Assembly (NCBI GenBank): GCA_937916135.1
Contig: CALFTQ010000013.1
Location: 1 to 43,278 of the forward strand
From: an uncultured Verrucomicrobiales bacterium
Lineage (GTDB): Bacteria; Verrucomicrobiota; Verrucomicrobiia; Verrucomicrobiales; Akkermansiaceae
Reading direction: 5' to 3'
DNA length: 43,278 nt
The notes under the pieces were generated by a model. It had not been told where the DNA came from. It saw nothing but the letters and a program-made list of their open reading frames with translations, and did no database searches. This document shows, piece by piece, positions 1 through 8,660 of this stretch. The position numbers and the translations under genes were made by a program. Each line of letters opens with the position of its first letter. The first letter of the stretch is position 1.

Positions 1-20
1 CCCAAAGTTTGAGTACTAAT

Positions 21-397
21 CTCGATAAATTGGAATTTGGCGAGCCGCAGGCGAGCGGAATTCAAAGCCCGTGCAACGGGCGACATACCCATAGCGAGGC
101 GGTGGAGCACTCCACGCGGTAGCGTGGGGTGCGGAACCCCTCGTAGGAATAAAAAAGGTAATTGGAACCCGTGAAACGGGTGACAGCCTGTCACGGCGTA
201 GGGCGTAAGCCCGAAGACGGAAAACGGTTGCATATCATAGAGCTGCGCCTTCTGTCACCCGTTTCACGGGTTCCATGTTTTTTATTACCAAACGAGGGGC
301 TTACGCCCCTCGCTATGGATATGTCGCCCACTTACGTGGGCTATAAATTCCGCTTGCTTGCGCTCGCTAACTGCCCCACAAATTCCAATTTATTGAG
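21..397. repeat. Large imperfect palindromic repeat element
   Basis: The left part (from 21) and the reverse complement of the right part (to 397) align over most of their length. Both ends carry CTC(G/A)ATAAATTGGAATTTG, followed by matching GCGAGC..GCGGAATT, GGGCGACATA(C/T)CCATAGCGAGG and CGAGGGG blocks. The innermost arms, 164-186 and 252-274, are a perfect 23 bp inverted repeat that itself contains CCCGTGAAACGGG. The element is a mosaic of small hairpin modules with a 65 bp centre and no coding sense. A 119-codon open frame crosses it, but it only reflects the repeat. The terminal AAATTGGAATTTG motif recurs near 29803. It is probably a non-autonomous dispersed element; no transposase is seen. 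Confidence 0.75.
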
Positions 398-587
398 CAG
401 AGGGGGGGCTTCTTCCAAAATGTTGCTGATGTTTCTATTGCTTACCAAATCTTTGGGACACGTGTGCTCTTTTGCCGGCCTGAGACCGAATTTGCTTGTC
501 TCTGCGCCGGAAAAGGTCTAAACTCACACTTGCAGGATACTTGTTAGAGTAACACGTGTCCCATCAGAAATTGAAGTTTCGTCACAT
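398..587. other. Intergenic stretch between palindrome and first gene
   Basis: No gene, RNA or convincing promoter is seen. TTGTTA at 541 and TTGCAG at 530 have no -10 partner at proper spacing before the ATG at 588. Confidence 0.4.
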
Positions 588-1190
588 ATGAATATTGGAA
601 AATATCTTGATTGGCAGTTTCGCCCTACTACATGGCTCACGCTGATTGTGGCCATGGTGTGTCTGGCCTGTGCATTTGTGTTGCCGGATTCATTCGGCGA
701 TAAGAACAGCCCCATTGAAAATGTACAGATGCTCGTGGTGGCTTTCGGTCTGTATGTGACCTGCTCGGCAAAAGACCGCAAGTGCCTGTATGTGTTTGCC
801 TCTCTCTGCCTGTTCTTCATCCTTGCGCGCGAGGTGAATTACGGCCGCACTCTCATCATTTTTGCCGACCCGGAGAATGCTAATAAGTACCCGAAGTGGA
901 AGGACATGGAGTACGGCTGGCTGGCGCATGTGGGCGTGGGGCTGTACATGGTCTGGCTGGTGGTGTATTTCATCTGGCGCAAGGTGTGGAAGGAAGCCTG
1001 GGACGTGCTGCGGACGATTCGCATCCCCGCCAGCGATTTGCTGCTTGCCGTGCTGGGCATGGCGGTGGGCGTGGCGTTTGAGTCGTTGCATAACTGCCTG
1101 AGCGAGGAACTGGGCGAGGTGGTGCTCTACGTCGGCGGTGTGGGCATTCTGTACCTCTATTCCCGCAATAAGCTGAAGCCGGTGGAGTAA
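588..1190 (+). CDS. Hypothetical polytopic membrane protein
   Basis: This 200-residue protein has about five or six hydrophobic segments (roughly residues 17-34, 46-60, 66-82, 110-130, 150-166 and 174-190). An ENVQML motif lies between the first two segments and an AREVNYGR motif follows the third. The pattern of acidic/Gln residue, Arg and then RE-[ND] in successive helices recalls small bacterial inner-membrane proteins of unknown function, but I cannot assign a family. The ATG at 588 lies 50 bp upstream of the next translated block, and there is no Shine-Dalgarno sequence in CGTCACAT-ATG. The next gene starts 50 bp downstream on the same strand. No catalytic role can be claimed. Confidence 0.75.
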   Translation: MNIGKYLDWQFRPTTWLTLIVAMVCLACAFVLPDSFGDKNSPIENVQMLVVAFGLYVTCSAKDRKCLYVFASLCLFFILAREVNYGRTLIIFADPENANKYPKWKDMEYGWLAHVGVGLYMVWLVVYFIWRKVWKEAWDVLRTIRIPASDLLLAVLGMAVGVAFESLHNCLSEELGEVVLYVGGVGILYLYSRNKLKPVE

Positions 1191-1240
1191 ATGACCCCGT
1201 ATTGAACGGAAACAGTTAGATATTAGTCTATACAACTGTT

Positions 1241-2791
1241 ATGAGTACGAAGAGAGTGAGCGACCCTGTCTGGTGGCGGCAGGGCTGGGTGCCGTATGTG
1301 GTGCTGGTGCTGGTGGCCGCTGCTGCAGATTTGTGTTTTCCGCTGGGGCGTGCATGTGGTTTCGATGCGCTGGGGATAGGTGGCGGCATCGGGGTGCTGC
1401 TGTTTATGTCGGCCCTCCTGCTGCTCCGGCGGGATTTTACACGCCGTGAGCATGTGTTTCTGGTGCTGCTGGCGCTGGTTGGTTTTGCCGGATTGCTGGT
1501 CAGCGGGAATTCGGTCTGCTGGCTGGTGGCGCTCACCCTGCCGTTCTGTGTGATTATGTTTGGCCCGGGCAAGCCGGTACCGGTGGAGCAGGGGGTGGAA
1601 TACCGCAGCTGGTGGGGATTCTGGCGAGCCCGCCGTGGTCAGGTGAATGGCAGTTTCTGGCGCCGCATCCTGCCCACGTTCATCAGTGTGCTGGTGGGTA
1701 TCATCTGCTTTGTGGCCTTCCTCTGCATTTTTGCCAGCGGAAACCCGGTGGTGCAGCTGGTGTGGGATTTCATCACGACCTGGTGGAACCGCCTCATGGA
1801 GTACCTGCAAATCAGCTGGGATTTCTGGCTGCATGCCATCGTGTGGGTGGTGGGCATCCTGGGCTTTGGTATTTTCACCGTGCAGCGTCCGCCGTCGGAT
1901 GTGACCCGCCTGCCGGAGGTGCCTGCTGATGAAGAGCCCGGCGGCAGCAGCATGTTGCCGCACCTGCCGCTCATGATTCTGCTGGGTGTGAACCTGGCCT
2001 TCCTCGTGGCGACCGGTACAGATGTCGCCTTCCTCTGGTTCCGCCGCGTGCCCGAGGGTATTTCCCAGACCACTTACCTGTACGAGGGGGCGGAATCCAT
2101 TGTCTGGGCGTCGCTCCTGGCGGCCGTTCTGCTGGCCTATCTGTTCCGTCGCCGGGGCAGTGTGCGCCACACGGTGGTGGCCCGCGGGCTTGGCTTTGTG
2201 CTGGTGGGGCAGACCTTCCTTCTTGCCGCCAGCGTGTATGTGCGCTTGTATAACCAGATTCTGGCGTATTCCTTTACCCCCCGCCGAGTGCTGGCTGCGG
2301 AGTTTCTTCTGCTGGGCGTGGCGGGGCTGGTGATACTGCTGTGCTATATGCTCAGCCGCGGTGGTTTCCTGCGCCACATCCGCATCTGCATCGGCACGCT
2401 GGGGCTCATGAGCCTGGCTTTCTCCATCAGCCGTCCTGCGGCGCTCTCCGGTGATTTGAATCTGCGTTATGCGGCATCGAATCCCCAGTGGAAGTTCTCC
2501 ACCGCCGATTTTAAGAATGGCTGTTTTGAAATTGAGTCGAACCTGAGTTTTGCGCTTCATGTATACGAGCTGGAGAAAAAGCTTTATCACGATGTGATGG
2601 GGGAGGCCGAGACGGAGGTGCATCACAAGCTCACGGGCTTCCGTACCCGCCTGAAGGTGGCGGCGCTGGGGCTGGAGAATCGCTATTCGTCCTGGACCAC
2701 CTGGACCCTGCGTTCCTGCTGGGATCGTCGCGCGGCAGAGCACATACTCGGGCGCCCCATTACCGGGCACCAGGTGGAAGAGGTGCATTGA
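1241..2791 (+). CDS. DUF4173/DUF4153-type polytopic membrane protein
   Basis: This 516-residue protein has a dozen or so hydrophobic helices over residues 15-400 and a soluble tail of about 110 residues. In the middle, the sequence DVAFLWFRRVPEGISQTTY followed by a glycine-containing helix matches the signature of DUF4173/DUF4153 proteins (TDVLYLW..LPEGISYAEY), a family of bacterial integral membrane proteins of unknown function. The ATG at 1241 is preceded by CTATACAACTGTT with no Shine-Dalgarno; a -10-like TATACA lies at 1229-1234 without a well-spaced -35. The stop is one base before the ATG of the GNAT gene at 2793, so the two are probably co-transcribed. The family is inferred from memory of the motif; the function is unknown. 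Confidence 0.75.
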   Translation: MSTKRVSDPVWWRQGWVPYVVLVLVAAAADLCFPLGRACGFDALGIGGGIGVLLFMSALLLLRRDFTRREHVFLVLLALVGFAGLLVSGNSVCWLVALTLPFCVIMFGPGKPVPVEQGVEYRSWWGFWRARRGQVNGSFWRRILPTFISVLVGIICFVAFLCIFASGNPVVQLVWDFITTWWNRLMEYLQISWDFWLHAIVWVVGILGFGIFTVQRPPSDVTRLPEVPADEEPGGSSMLPHLPLMILLGVNLAFLVATGTDVAFLWFRRVPEGISQTTYLYEGAESIVWASLLAAVLLAYLFRRRGSVRHTVVARGLGFVLVGQTFLLAASVYVRLYNQILAYSFTPRRVLAAEFLLLGVAGLVILLCYMLSRGGFLRHIRICIGTLGLMSLAFSISRPAALSGDLNLRYAASNPQWKFSTADFKNGCFEIESNLSFALHVYELEKKLYHDVMGEAETEVHHKLTGFRTRLKVAALGLENRYSSWTTWTLRSCWDRRAAEHILGRPITGHQVEEVH

Positions 2792-2792
2792 C

Positions 2793-3314
2793 ATGACCGT
2801 TACCCGCATAGATTCGGCAGCGCATCCGCTGGCGGGTGAGTGGTGGCGGTTGTATGAAGCCGCATTTCCGGCCTGCGAGCGCCGCAGTGCGCACTGGCAT
2901 GCTGCCGCGCTGGCAGATCCGGCGTTTCACGTGCTGCACCTTGCGGATGCAGAGGGCTTTGCCGGCATCCTGAGCTACTGGAAGTGGGCAGAGCTGATTT
3001 ATGTGGAGCATCTGGCCATTGCGCCGGAACGCCGCGGACGGGGGCTGGGGCATCTCGCCCTGCAGTTGCTGCCGCCTCCATTCATCCTGGAAATCGAGCC
3101 GGTGGTGGATGCCGCCACGGCTCGCCGGCTGGCTTTTTACGAATCCTGCGGGCTGGTGCGCCTGCCGCAGCCGCATGTGCAGCTGGCCTACCAGACCGGC
3201 CAGCCGGACGTGCCGCTCTGGCTGCTCAGCCGCCCGGCACTGGATGCGGCGGCGGTGGCGCGGTTTGAGGAATTATTCCTGGCCGGCCCCATGCGTTACC
3301 GCGCGCGGGCTTGA
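2793..3314 (+). CDS. GNAT family N-acetyltransferase
   Basis: This 173-residue protein has a GNAT fold signature around residues 68-90: beta4 (LIYVEHLAIAPERRGRGLG), in which (R/Q)xxGx(G/A) is RRGRGLG, the acetyl-CoA pyrophosphate-binding loop. It is followed by a helix and the VDAATARRLAFYESCGL motif typical of the C-terminal GNAT half (N/D-x-x-A-x-x-x-Y-x-x-x-G). The substrate cannot be told from sequence. It begins one base after the stop of the upstream membrane protein. Its stop codon lies inside the -35 (TTGACA) of the coaD promoter. Confidence 0.88.
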   Translation: MTVTRIDSAAHPLAGEWWRLYEAAFPACERRSAHWHAAALADPAFHVLHLADAEGFAGILSYWKWAELIYVEHLAIAPERRGRGLGHLALQLLPPPFILEIEPVVDAATARRLAFYESCGLVRLPQPHVQLAYQTGQPDVPLWLLSRPALDAAAVARFEELFLAGPMRYRARA

Positions 3315-3346
3315 CACTGCCTGGCCAGCGGTGTATGATGCGGTGC
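3311..3346 (+). promoter_or_regulatory. Sigma70-type promoter of coaD, predicted leaderless
   Basis: A perfect -35 TTGACA (3311-3316), a 17 bp spacer and -10 TATGAT (3334-3339) are followed by only seven bases before the coaD ATG at 3347. Transcription would start at or one base before the A of the ATG. The -35 overlaps the stop codon of the upstream GNAT gene. Confidence 0.75.
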
Positions 3347-3847
3347 ATGAAGCACATCGGCATTTATGCGGGCAGTTTTGACCCGCCAACCAATGGTCAC
3401 CTGTGGATGATTGAGCAGGGGGCTGCCCTTTTTGATGAACTGGTGGTGGTGCTGGGCGTGAATCCGGATAAGAAGAGTTTTCTGACGGAGAACCAGCGCA
3501 TGGATGCCCTGCGCGGCATGCTGGTGCATGCCCCGGCCAATGTGCGCGTGGAGAGGATGCAGGGCGGCTTCCTCGTGGATTTCGCCCGCCGGCTGGGGGC
3601 TACGCACCTGCTGCGCGGTATCCGCAATACGGTCGATTTTGAGTATGAGAAGTCCATGGATCGCATGAATGCCCGCATGGAGCCGGAGCTCTGCACGGTC
3701 TATCTCATGCCGCCGCCGGAGCTGGAGGCCGTTTCCTCGTCCTTTGTGCGTGGTTTTGCGGGGGTGCAGGGCTGGCAGCGCTGGGTGCAGGCATCTGTGC
3801 CGCCCAATGTGTTCAACATCATCGCTTCCCATTTGAACAAGTCATGA
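3347..3847 (+). CDS. coaD: Phosphopantetheine adenylyltransferase
   Basis: CoaD transfers AMP from ATP to 4'-phosphopantetheine, giving dephospho-CoA, the penultimate step of coenzyme A synthesis in the cytoplasm. The 166-residue product has the usual family length (about 160). It shows the nucleotidyltransferase T/HxGH motif as IYAGSFDPPTNGHLWMI (residues 4-20), the LLRGIRNTVDFEYE block, and the C-terminal SSSFVR motif (the ISSTxVR equivalent). The ATG at 3347 is chosen over an upstream in-frame ATG at 3311 because homologues begin just before IYAGSFDP and because a consensus promoter ends seven bases before it. The stop overlaps the cysteine desulfurase start by ATGA. The enzyme for the next step, CoaE, is encoded at 9629-11527 as a fusion. 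Confidence 0.95.
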   Translation: MKHIGIYAGSFDPPTNGHLWMIEQGAALFDELVVVLGVNPDKKSFLTENQRMDALRGMLVHAPANVRVERMQGGFLVDFARRLGATHLLRGIRNTVDFEYEKSMDRMNARMEPELCTVYLMPPPELEAVSSSFVRGFAGVQGWQRWVQASVPPNVFNIIASHLNKS

Positions 3848-4962
3848 TTTACTGGGACAACAACGCTACGACTCCGCTCGCTCCCGAGGTGCTGGAGGCC
3901 ATGCTGCCGTACCTGCGTGAGAATTTCTACAATCCCTCTGCCGCATACGCCGTCGGCAAGGCGGTGCGCAAGGCCATCGACCACGCCCGCGAGCAGGTGG
4001 CCGCCCTGGTGGGTGCAGATGCGTCGGAAATCATCTTCACCTCCGGCGGTACAGAGGCCAGCAATGCGGCTCTGGCTCAGTTCCGGCATGTGCTCACCCT
4101 GGCAACCGAGCATCCGGCCACGCTGCGCACAGCCCGTGGGGAGGCCGCCCCGGTGCTGAGCAACGGCATGGCCGACCTGCCGGAGTGGCGCGAGCTGCTG
4201 CCGGGTCACGATGGCGCGAGCTTTGCCTGGGCAAATCATGAGACTGGCGTGATCCAGCCCGTGCGCTCCCTTGCCGCGGCTGCGCATGAAGCGGGTGCCC
4301 GCGTGCATGTCGATTTAGTACAGGCGGCGGGTAAACTGCCCATGGTGCTGCATGACTACGCTATCGATTTTGCCTCCCTTTCGGCTCATAAGATTCACGG
4401 CCCCAAAGGTGTGGGGGCTCTCTACGTGCGCACCGGTACGGAATGCACGCCGTATCTTACCGGCGGGGCTCAGGAGGACTACCGCCGCGCCGGCACGGAG
4501 AACGTGGCCGGCATCATCGGCTTCGGCAAGGCGGCGGAGGTGGCTCTGGCTGCCGCGGAGACCTACCGCAGCATGGCCACCCTGCGCGACCGTTTTGTTG
4601 AGACCCTTACTGCGGCGGGTATTGAAGTGTGCATCAACGGGGCTGCGGCGCCGCGCCTGCCGCATGTGCTGAATATGCGCGTGCCGGGGGTATCGGCTGA
4701 ATCCCTTTTCCTGCTTCTGGAGCCCGCAGGGCTGCTGTGCTCCACCGGCTCGGCCTGCACCAGTGCGGAGCCGCATCCCAGCCATGTGTTGCTGGCCATG
4801 GGGCTGCCGGACAAGCAGGTGCGCGAGTCTCTGCGCTTCTCCCTCTCCCGCTACAGCACGGCGGAGGAGGTGGATGCTGCCGCCGCCATTTTCATCAAGG
4901 CATTGCAGAAAGTCCGCTCTGTCCAATCCGCCATCACCGGCCCGGTGATGGTCTACCGTTGA
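3844..4962 (+). CDS. Cysteine desulfurase, NifS/IscS-like
   Basis: This is a class V PLP-dependent aminotransferase-fold enzyme of 372 residues, likely releasing sulfur from cysteine for Fe-S cluster or thio-cofactor assembly. It has the N-terminal WDNNATTPLAPEVLEAM motif, TSGGTEASNAAL (PLP phosphate binding), FAWANHETGVIQPV, the PLP lysine in SAHKIHGPKGVGALYV, and the catalytic cysteine loop CSTGSACTSAEPHPSHVL with the tail LRFSLSRY. The ATG overlaps the coaD stop by four bases, indicating translational coupling. No iscU- or thiI-like gene is adjacent, so the sulfur acceptor is unknown. It is slightly shorter than IscS (about 404). Confidence 0.93.
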   Translation: MIYWDNNATTPLAPEVLEAMLPYLRENFYNPSAAYAVGKAVRKAIDHAREQVAALVGADASEIIFTSGGTEASNAALAQFRHVLTLATEHPATLRTARGEAAPVLSNGMADLPEWRELLPGHDGASFAWANHETGVIQPVRSLAAAAHEAGARVHVDLVQAAGKLPMVLHDYAIDFASLSAHKIHGPKGVGALYVRTGTECTPYLTGGAQEDYRRAGTENVAGIIGFGKAAEVALAAAETYRSMATLRDRFVETLTAAGIEVCINGAAAPRLPHVLNMRVPGVSAESLFLLLEPAGLLCSTGSACTSAEPHPSHVLLAMGLPDKQVRESLRFSLSRYSTAEEVDAAAAIFIKALQKVRSVQSAITGPVMVYR

Positions 4963-4967
4963 TTCCT

Positions 4968-6503
4968 ATGTCAGCCCGCATTTTTACTATTCTGGGATAT
5001 TGCCTGTTTGGTTCCTATATGGTGCGTTGCGTCGTGCGCATCATCCAGGGACAGGTGGTGGCCGGCGTTGTCATGCTTGCCTTGGCGATTGCAGCCCTGA
5101 CGCTCTGGTGCTGGTACAAGCGTCCGCTGGCCTGGGGCAAAATCATGCTGGAAGCAACTGTTCACGGCTATGACCCGGAGGAAGCCCGGAAACTCCTGGC
5201 CCAATTCGGCGAGGAGGAAAAGGCTGAGTTCTGCAGGAGTACGGAACTGCTCTGGCTCGCGTTGATGAAAGGCAACACACGCGGAGCGGAGCTTCTGCTG
5301 GAGCTCGGTATGGATATCAATGCTCCGCTGCCTCCTTATGCGAGCGAGACCACTGTACTCCAGACGTTCTGCACCGAGCCCCGGCCAGACATGAATGCCA
5401 TTCGTTTCCTGCTCCGGCATGGGGCCAGGCCAGATGCAGGGCTTGCGTTTCCGCCCATGATTCATGCGCTGGCCTGGGGAAATGAGGAACTGGTGGAACT
5501 GCTGCTGTCCCACGGCGCCACCCCGGGCGGGGCTGACCGGGCGGTCAATCCTTCCGGAACAACCCCGTTGCATTCCCTCTGCTCAATTCGCTGTGAGGAA
5601 GACAAGGCGCTGGTTGTCAGACGTATCCGTGAGTTGCTGGAGGCTGGGGCGGACGTGAATGCTGTCAGCGTGGCCGGACATACGGCGCTGGATGTGGCGC
5701 TGGAGGTGAAGGGGGACGAGGATATGCCCATGGATGCGCAGAATCCGGTTATGCCGGTGCCGGATGATGTAGTTACCCTGTTGAAGCAGCACGGAGCGCT
5801 CCGCGGTTGCCAGCTGCGTTGCCCGCGTCCGCGTTTCAGTGGCCGCGTGCTGTTGGCTGACCAGTTGCCGGATGCGGAGCTACTGCGCAATTGGTGCAAG
5901 GATGAAGCCTCTGCCCGGGTGGACATGGTGAACCACGCCTGGATGGGCGAGGGGCTGGGGGCTCTGGCAGAGGATGCTCCCCTGTCCGAGGAAGAGAAAC
6001 GCGCTATACTGGGGCATAACTGTTACGTTGAAATCACGCTGGAGGAACCTGGCGCGGTGCCGTTAGAGCTGGCAAAGCGCTACGTCCGCCTTCTGTGCCA
6101 GGCGGCGCAGGCGCCGGGATGCGTCGGTATTGATTTCGGCCGCATGCTGATGCCTGCCCGCTATGCTGCTGATCTGGCGCAGCACCCGGAAAACTCGCTT
6201 CCCGTCATCGTGCAGGTGAGCCCCGACCCGCAGGAGGGTGGATTGTATGGTTTCAGAACTGAGGGGATGGAAGAGCTTGGCTTGCTGGAGGTCATCTGCC
6301 GGGATTCAAATCCGGAAGCTGCTGTAACCACCCTGCTGGAATGTGTTGTCCCTATGCTCGTGGAATACGGAACCTGCCTCGAGCATAACCACCGCGCTTT
6401 CATTTCCCCGAAATTGTCTCTGGTTGCCACTTGTGAACCCCGCGGCCCCCAGGGTAGCATGGTGCTCTGCATGACGCTTGACCATACGCACTATCGCGAC
6501 TGA
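4968..6503 (+). CDS. Ankyrin-repeat membrane protein with C-terminal DUF4261-like domain
   Basis: The 511-residue protein has two hydrophobic segments near the N-terminus (about residues 5-22 and 27-46), then a largely soluble body. Residues 95-270 hold ankyrin-type repeats: LLWLALMKGNTRGAELLLELGMDINAP, IRFLLRHGARPDAG, ELVELLLSHGATPGG and RELLEAGADVNAVSVAGHTALDVAL. The C-terminal 180 residues include YGFRTEGMEELGLLEVI, which resembles the GMxxLGLPE signature of DUF4261 domains; this is inferred. The ATG at 4968 lies five bases after the desulfurase stop; the frame is open further upstream but overlaps that gene. Ankyrin repeats suggest a protein-interaction role at the cytoplasmic membrane. 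The partner is unknown. Confidence 0.82.
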   Translation: MSARIFTILGYCLFGSYMVRCVVRIIQGQVVAGVVMLALAIAALTLWCWYKRPLAWGKIMLEATVHGYDPEEARKLLAQFGEEEKAEFCRSTELLWLALMKGNTRGAELLLELGMDINAPLPPYASETTVLQTFCTEPRPDMNAIRFLLRHGARPDAGLAFPPMIHALAWGNEELVELLLSHGATPGGADRAVNPSGTTPLHSLCSIRCEEDKALVVRRIRELLEAGADVNAVSVAGHTALDVALEVKGDEDMPMDAQNPVMPVPDDVVTLLKQHGALRGCQLRCPRPRFSGRVLLADQLPDAELLRNWCKDEASARVDMVNHAWMGEGLGALAEDAPLSEEEKRAILGHNCYVEITLEEPGAVPLELAKRYVRLLCQAAQAPGCVGIDFGRMLMPARYAADLAQHPENSLPVIVQVSPDPQEGGLYGFRTEGMEELGLLEVICRDSNPEAAVTTLLECVVPMLVEYGTCLEHNHRAFISPKLSLVATCEPRGPQGSMVLCMTLDHTHYRD

Positions 6504-6566
6504 TTGAGGATAAATGCCTGGCGGCATGAAGTTCTGCTGAGAAAATTCCGCATCCCATTTTGATAC

Positions 6567-8660
6567 ATGAAATATCTCCGCCGCCATCTTCTTGCTGCTC
6601 CCTTGTTTCTGCCGCTGGTGGCGGTGGCGGGGGCTGTGCCGGGCGGGTGGTGGCTGGTGGTCTCAGCGCTGGCAGTGCTGGTTGCATTGCTTTGCCGTGT
6701 GTGGCGCATTGCCTTGTGCTCGCTCTTGTGTGCGCTGGTGGCGGGGTTGCATACCCGCCTGCTGGAGGAGCGCGCCTCTGCCTTCTGCGAACAGGCAGAG
6801 CTGCAGGAGGTGGTGGAACTGCGCGGCACGGTGGAGCGCGAGCTGCGCCGCGGCTGTGTGCTGAGCACCGGGTGGAATGGCGTGCGTGTGGTGCTGCGGG
6901 GCGAGACTCCCTGGAAACCGGGGGATGTGGTGCAGGTGAGGGCCCAGTGGAAGGAAACACCGCCTGCCGGGGTGCCGGGTGTGTTTGATACTGCGGCGTG
7001 GATGCGGGGGCAGGGGATTGCTGCAGCTCTGGATTTCATTGAGGGGGAGAAGCTGGGTAAGCCGCTTTCGTTGCGCACGGTGCAGCACTGGGGGCTCCGC
7101 GTGCGTGAACATCTTGCCGGGCGGCTCATGCCGCCGGGCACGGAGACGGATGTTGCGCGGCAGGTGCTCTGCGCCCTGGTGCTGGGCGATAAGAGCGGCG
7201 CCGGGGAGGAGACGATGGCCGGATTCCGCAACGGCGGATGTCTGCATGCCTTTGCGGTGAGCGGCCTGCATGTGGGGCTGGTTTCTGGTATTTTCTGGCT
7301 GCTGCTGCGCTTGTTGCGCGTGCGTCCGGTGGTCATTCGCCCGCTGGTGCTGGTTTCGGTGGGTGTGTATGTGCTCATGACCGGGGCGGCGGTGCCGGCC
7401 ATCCGGGCGTATGTGATGCTGGCGGTGCTGCTGCTGGGCTTCATGCTGCAGCGGCGGGTGAGCCTGCTGAATACCTGGAGCTTTGCCGCGCTGCTTATTC
7501 TGCTGGTCGACCCCAGCCAGTTGTACAATGCGGGCTTCCTGCTCTCCTTCGGGGTGTACGCCGCACTCTGCATAGCTTTGAAACTCTGCCTGGAGGAAAA
7601 GGCATGGTTCGGGCCGGATGACTACATCCCCATTTCGCTGCGCACGCGCTGGGAGATGCGCTGGAGCAATTTTGAGCTGGGGGTGCGCGGGGCTGTCATC
7701 GTGTCGCTGAGTGCCTGGCTGGTATCAGTACCCATTACGCTGTATTTCTTCCACACGGTCAATAGCTCCAGTTTCCTGACGAATATCGCCATCACGCCGC
7801 TGCTGCCGGTGGTCATGTTCTGCGGCCTGCTGCATCTCTGCCTGGCCGGGGTGCCTTGGGTGGGCGTGGCGACCGGCTGGGCGGCGCAGCAATCGGCTGC
7901 GTTGCTGCTGGCGGTGGTCAGCTGGTTCGGTGAGCTGCCTTATGCCTACCTGCCCGCGCAGGCGCCGGCACCGCTGCATTCCATCCTGGTGCAGGGTACC
8001 AATTTCGGTGGCAGCTTCACCATGCTGGGCAATCATGGTCTGCTGATTGATTGCGGCAACGAGACCACGGCAGAGATGAAGACGGTGCCCACCCTGTTTC
8101 ATGCGGGCTACACTCCGGGCTCCATGCTGGTGACGTCTCCGCAGGTGAGTTCCGGCGGCGGTGCGGCCGTGGTGCAGCGCATGTGGCCGGAGGTGCCGGT
8201 TATGCAGGCCCACGAGCTTCCGCCGGAGGGGCTTGTGTTTGAAACCCAGGCCGGCAGGTTCACCATCATGCCCGCTCCGCCGGAGCTTTCGCGCCGGAAT
8301 GCGGCCAGCCACCACCCGCTGGTGCTCTGGGAATCCCCCGCCGGGCGCGTGCTCTACGTGGGAAATGCGGCTTATACCACCTTGGCCTCTGCTCCGGAGC
8401 AGGCTGTGGATGTGGCGATTCTCGGGCAGCATCCTGCCCAGCGCGTGCAACCGGCAGATGTGCGGGCGGGGCGCATCATCCTGCTGCCCTCAGTGGAAGC
8501 TGAGGATGCCCTCGGCGCGGAAGTGGTGGGGCTGCAGGAATGCCGCCGGTGGGTGCTGCCTGTGTCAGCTGCAGAGACTCCCGAACAGGGCAAGGATGCC
8601 ATTCAGCCCGATGAGAATGAGGACAGCATACAGCGTCCGGCGGAGACAGACAGCCCATGA
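6567..8660 (+). CDS. comEC: ComEC/Rec2-family DNA-uptake channel protein
   Basis: ComEC forms the inner-membrane channel that moves single-stranded DNA into the cytoplasm during natural transformation. The 697-residue product has two N-terminal helices, a soluble DUF4131/OB-like region (residues 65-150), then the Competence domain with diagnostic FAVSGLHVGLVSG (about residue 230), VPAIRAYVML, and NAGFLLSFGVYAAL motifs and many helices up to about residue 470. The C-terminal region (about 480-670) corresponds to the metallo-beta-lactamase-like domain, keeping LLIDCGNE. However, the usual HxHxDHxGG box reads TSPQVSSGGG, so the metal ligands are lost. The last 96 bases overlap the convergent gene at 8565. 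No other competence genes are in the window. Confidence 0.9.
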   Translation: MKYLRRHLLAAPLFLPLVAVAGAVPGGWWLVVSALAVLVALLCRVWRIALCSLLCALVAGLHTRLLEERASAFCEQAELQEVVELRGTVERELRRGCVLSTGWNGVRVVLRGETPWKPGDVVQVRAQWKETPPAGVPGVFDTAAWMRGQGIAAALDFIEGEKLGKPLSLRTVQHWGLRVREHLAGRLMPPGTETDVARQVLCALVLGDKSGAGEETMAGFRNGGCLHAFAVSGLHVGLVSGIFWLLLRLLRVRPVVIRPLVLVSVGVYVLMTGAAVPAIRAYVMLAVLLLGFMLQRRVSLLNTWSFAALLILLVDPSQLYNAGFLLSFGVYAALCIALKLCLEEKAWFGPDDYIPISLRTRWEMRWSNFELGVRGAVIVSLSAWLVSVPITLYFFHTVNSSSFLTNIAITPLLPVVMFCGLLHLCLAGVPWVGVATGWAAQQSAALLLAVVSWFGELPYAYLPAQAPAPLHSILVQGTNFGGSFTMLGNHGLLIDCGNETTAEMKTVPTLFHAGYTPGSMLVTSPQVSSGGGAAVVQRMWPEVPVMQAHELPPEGLVFETQAGRFTIMPAPPELSRRNAASHHPLVLWESPAGRVLYVGNAAYTTLASAPEQAVDVAILGQHPAQRVQPADVRAGRIILLPSVEAEDALGAEVVGLQECRRWVLPVSAAETPEQGKDAIQPDENEDSIQRPAETDSP

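Noticed and set aside
162..521. 119-codon frame near the window start
   Set aside because: It runs through the palindromic element, and its sequence simply translates the repeat.
1223..2809. 528-codon minus-strand frame opposite the DUF4173-like gene
   Set aside because: The plus-strand frame has clear transmembrane helices and the family signature; the minus frame is His/Gln/Arg-rich noise.
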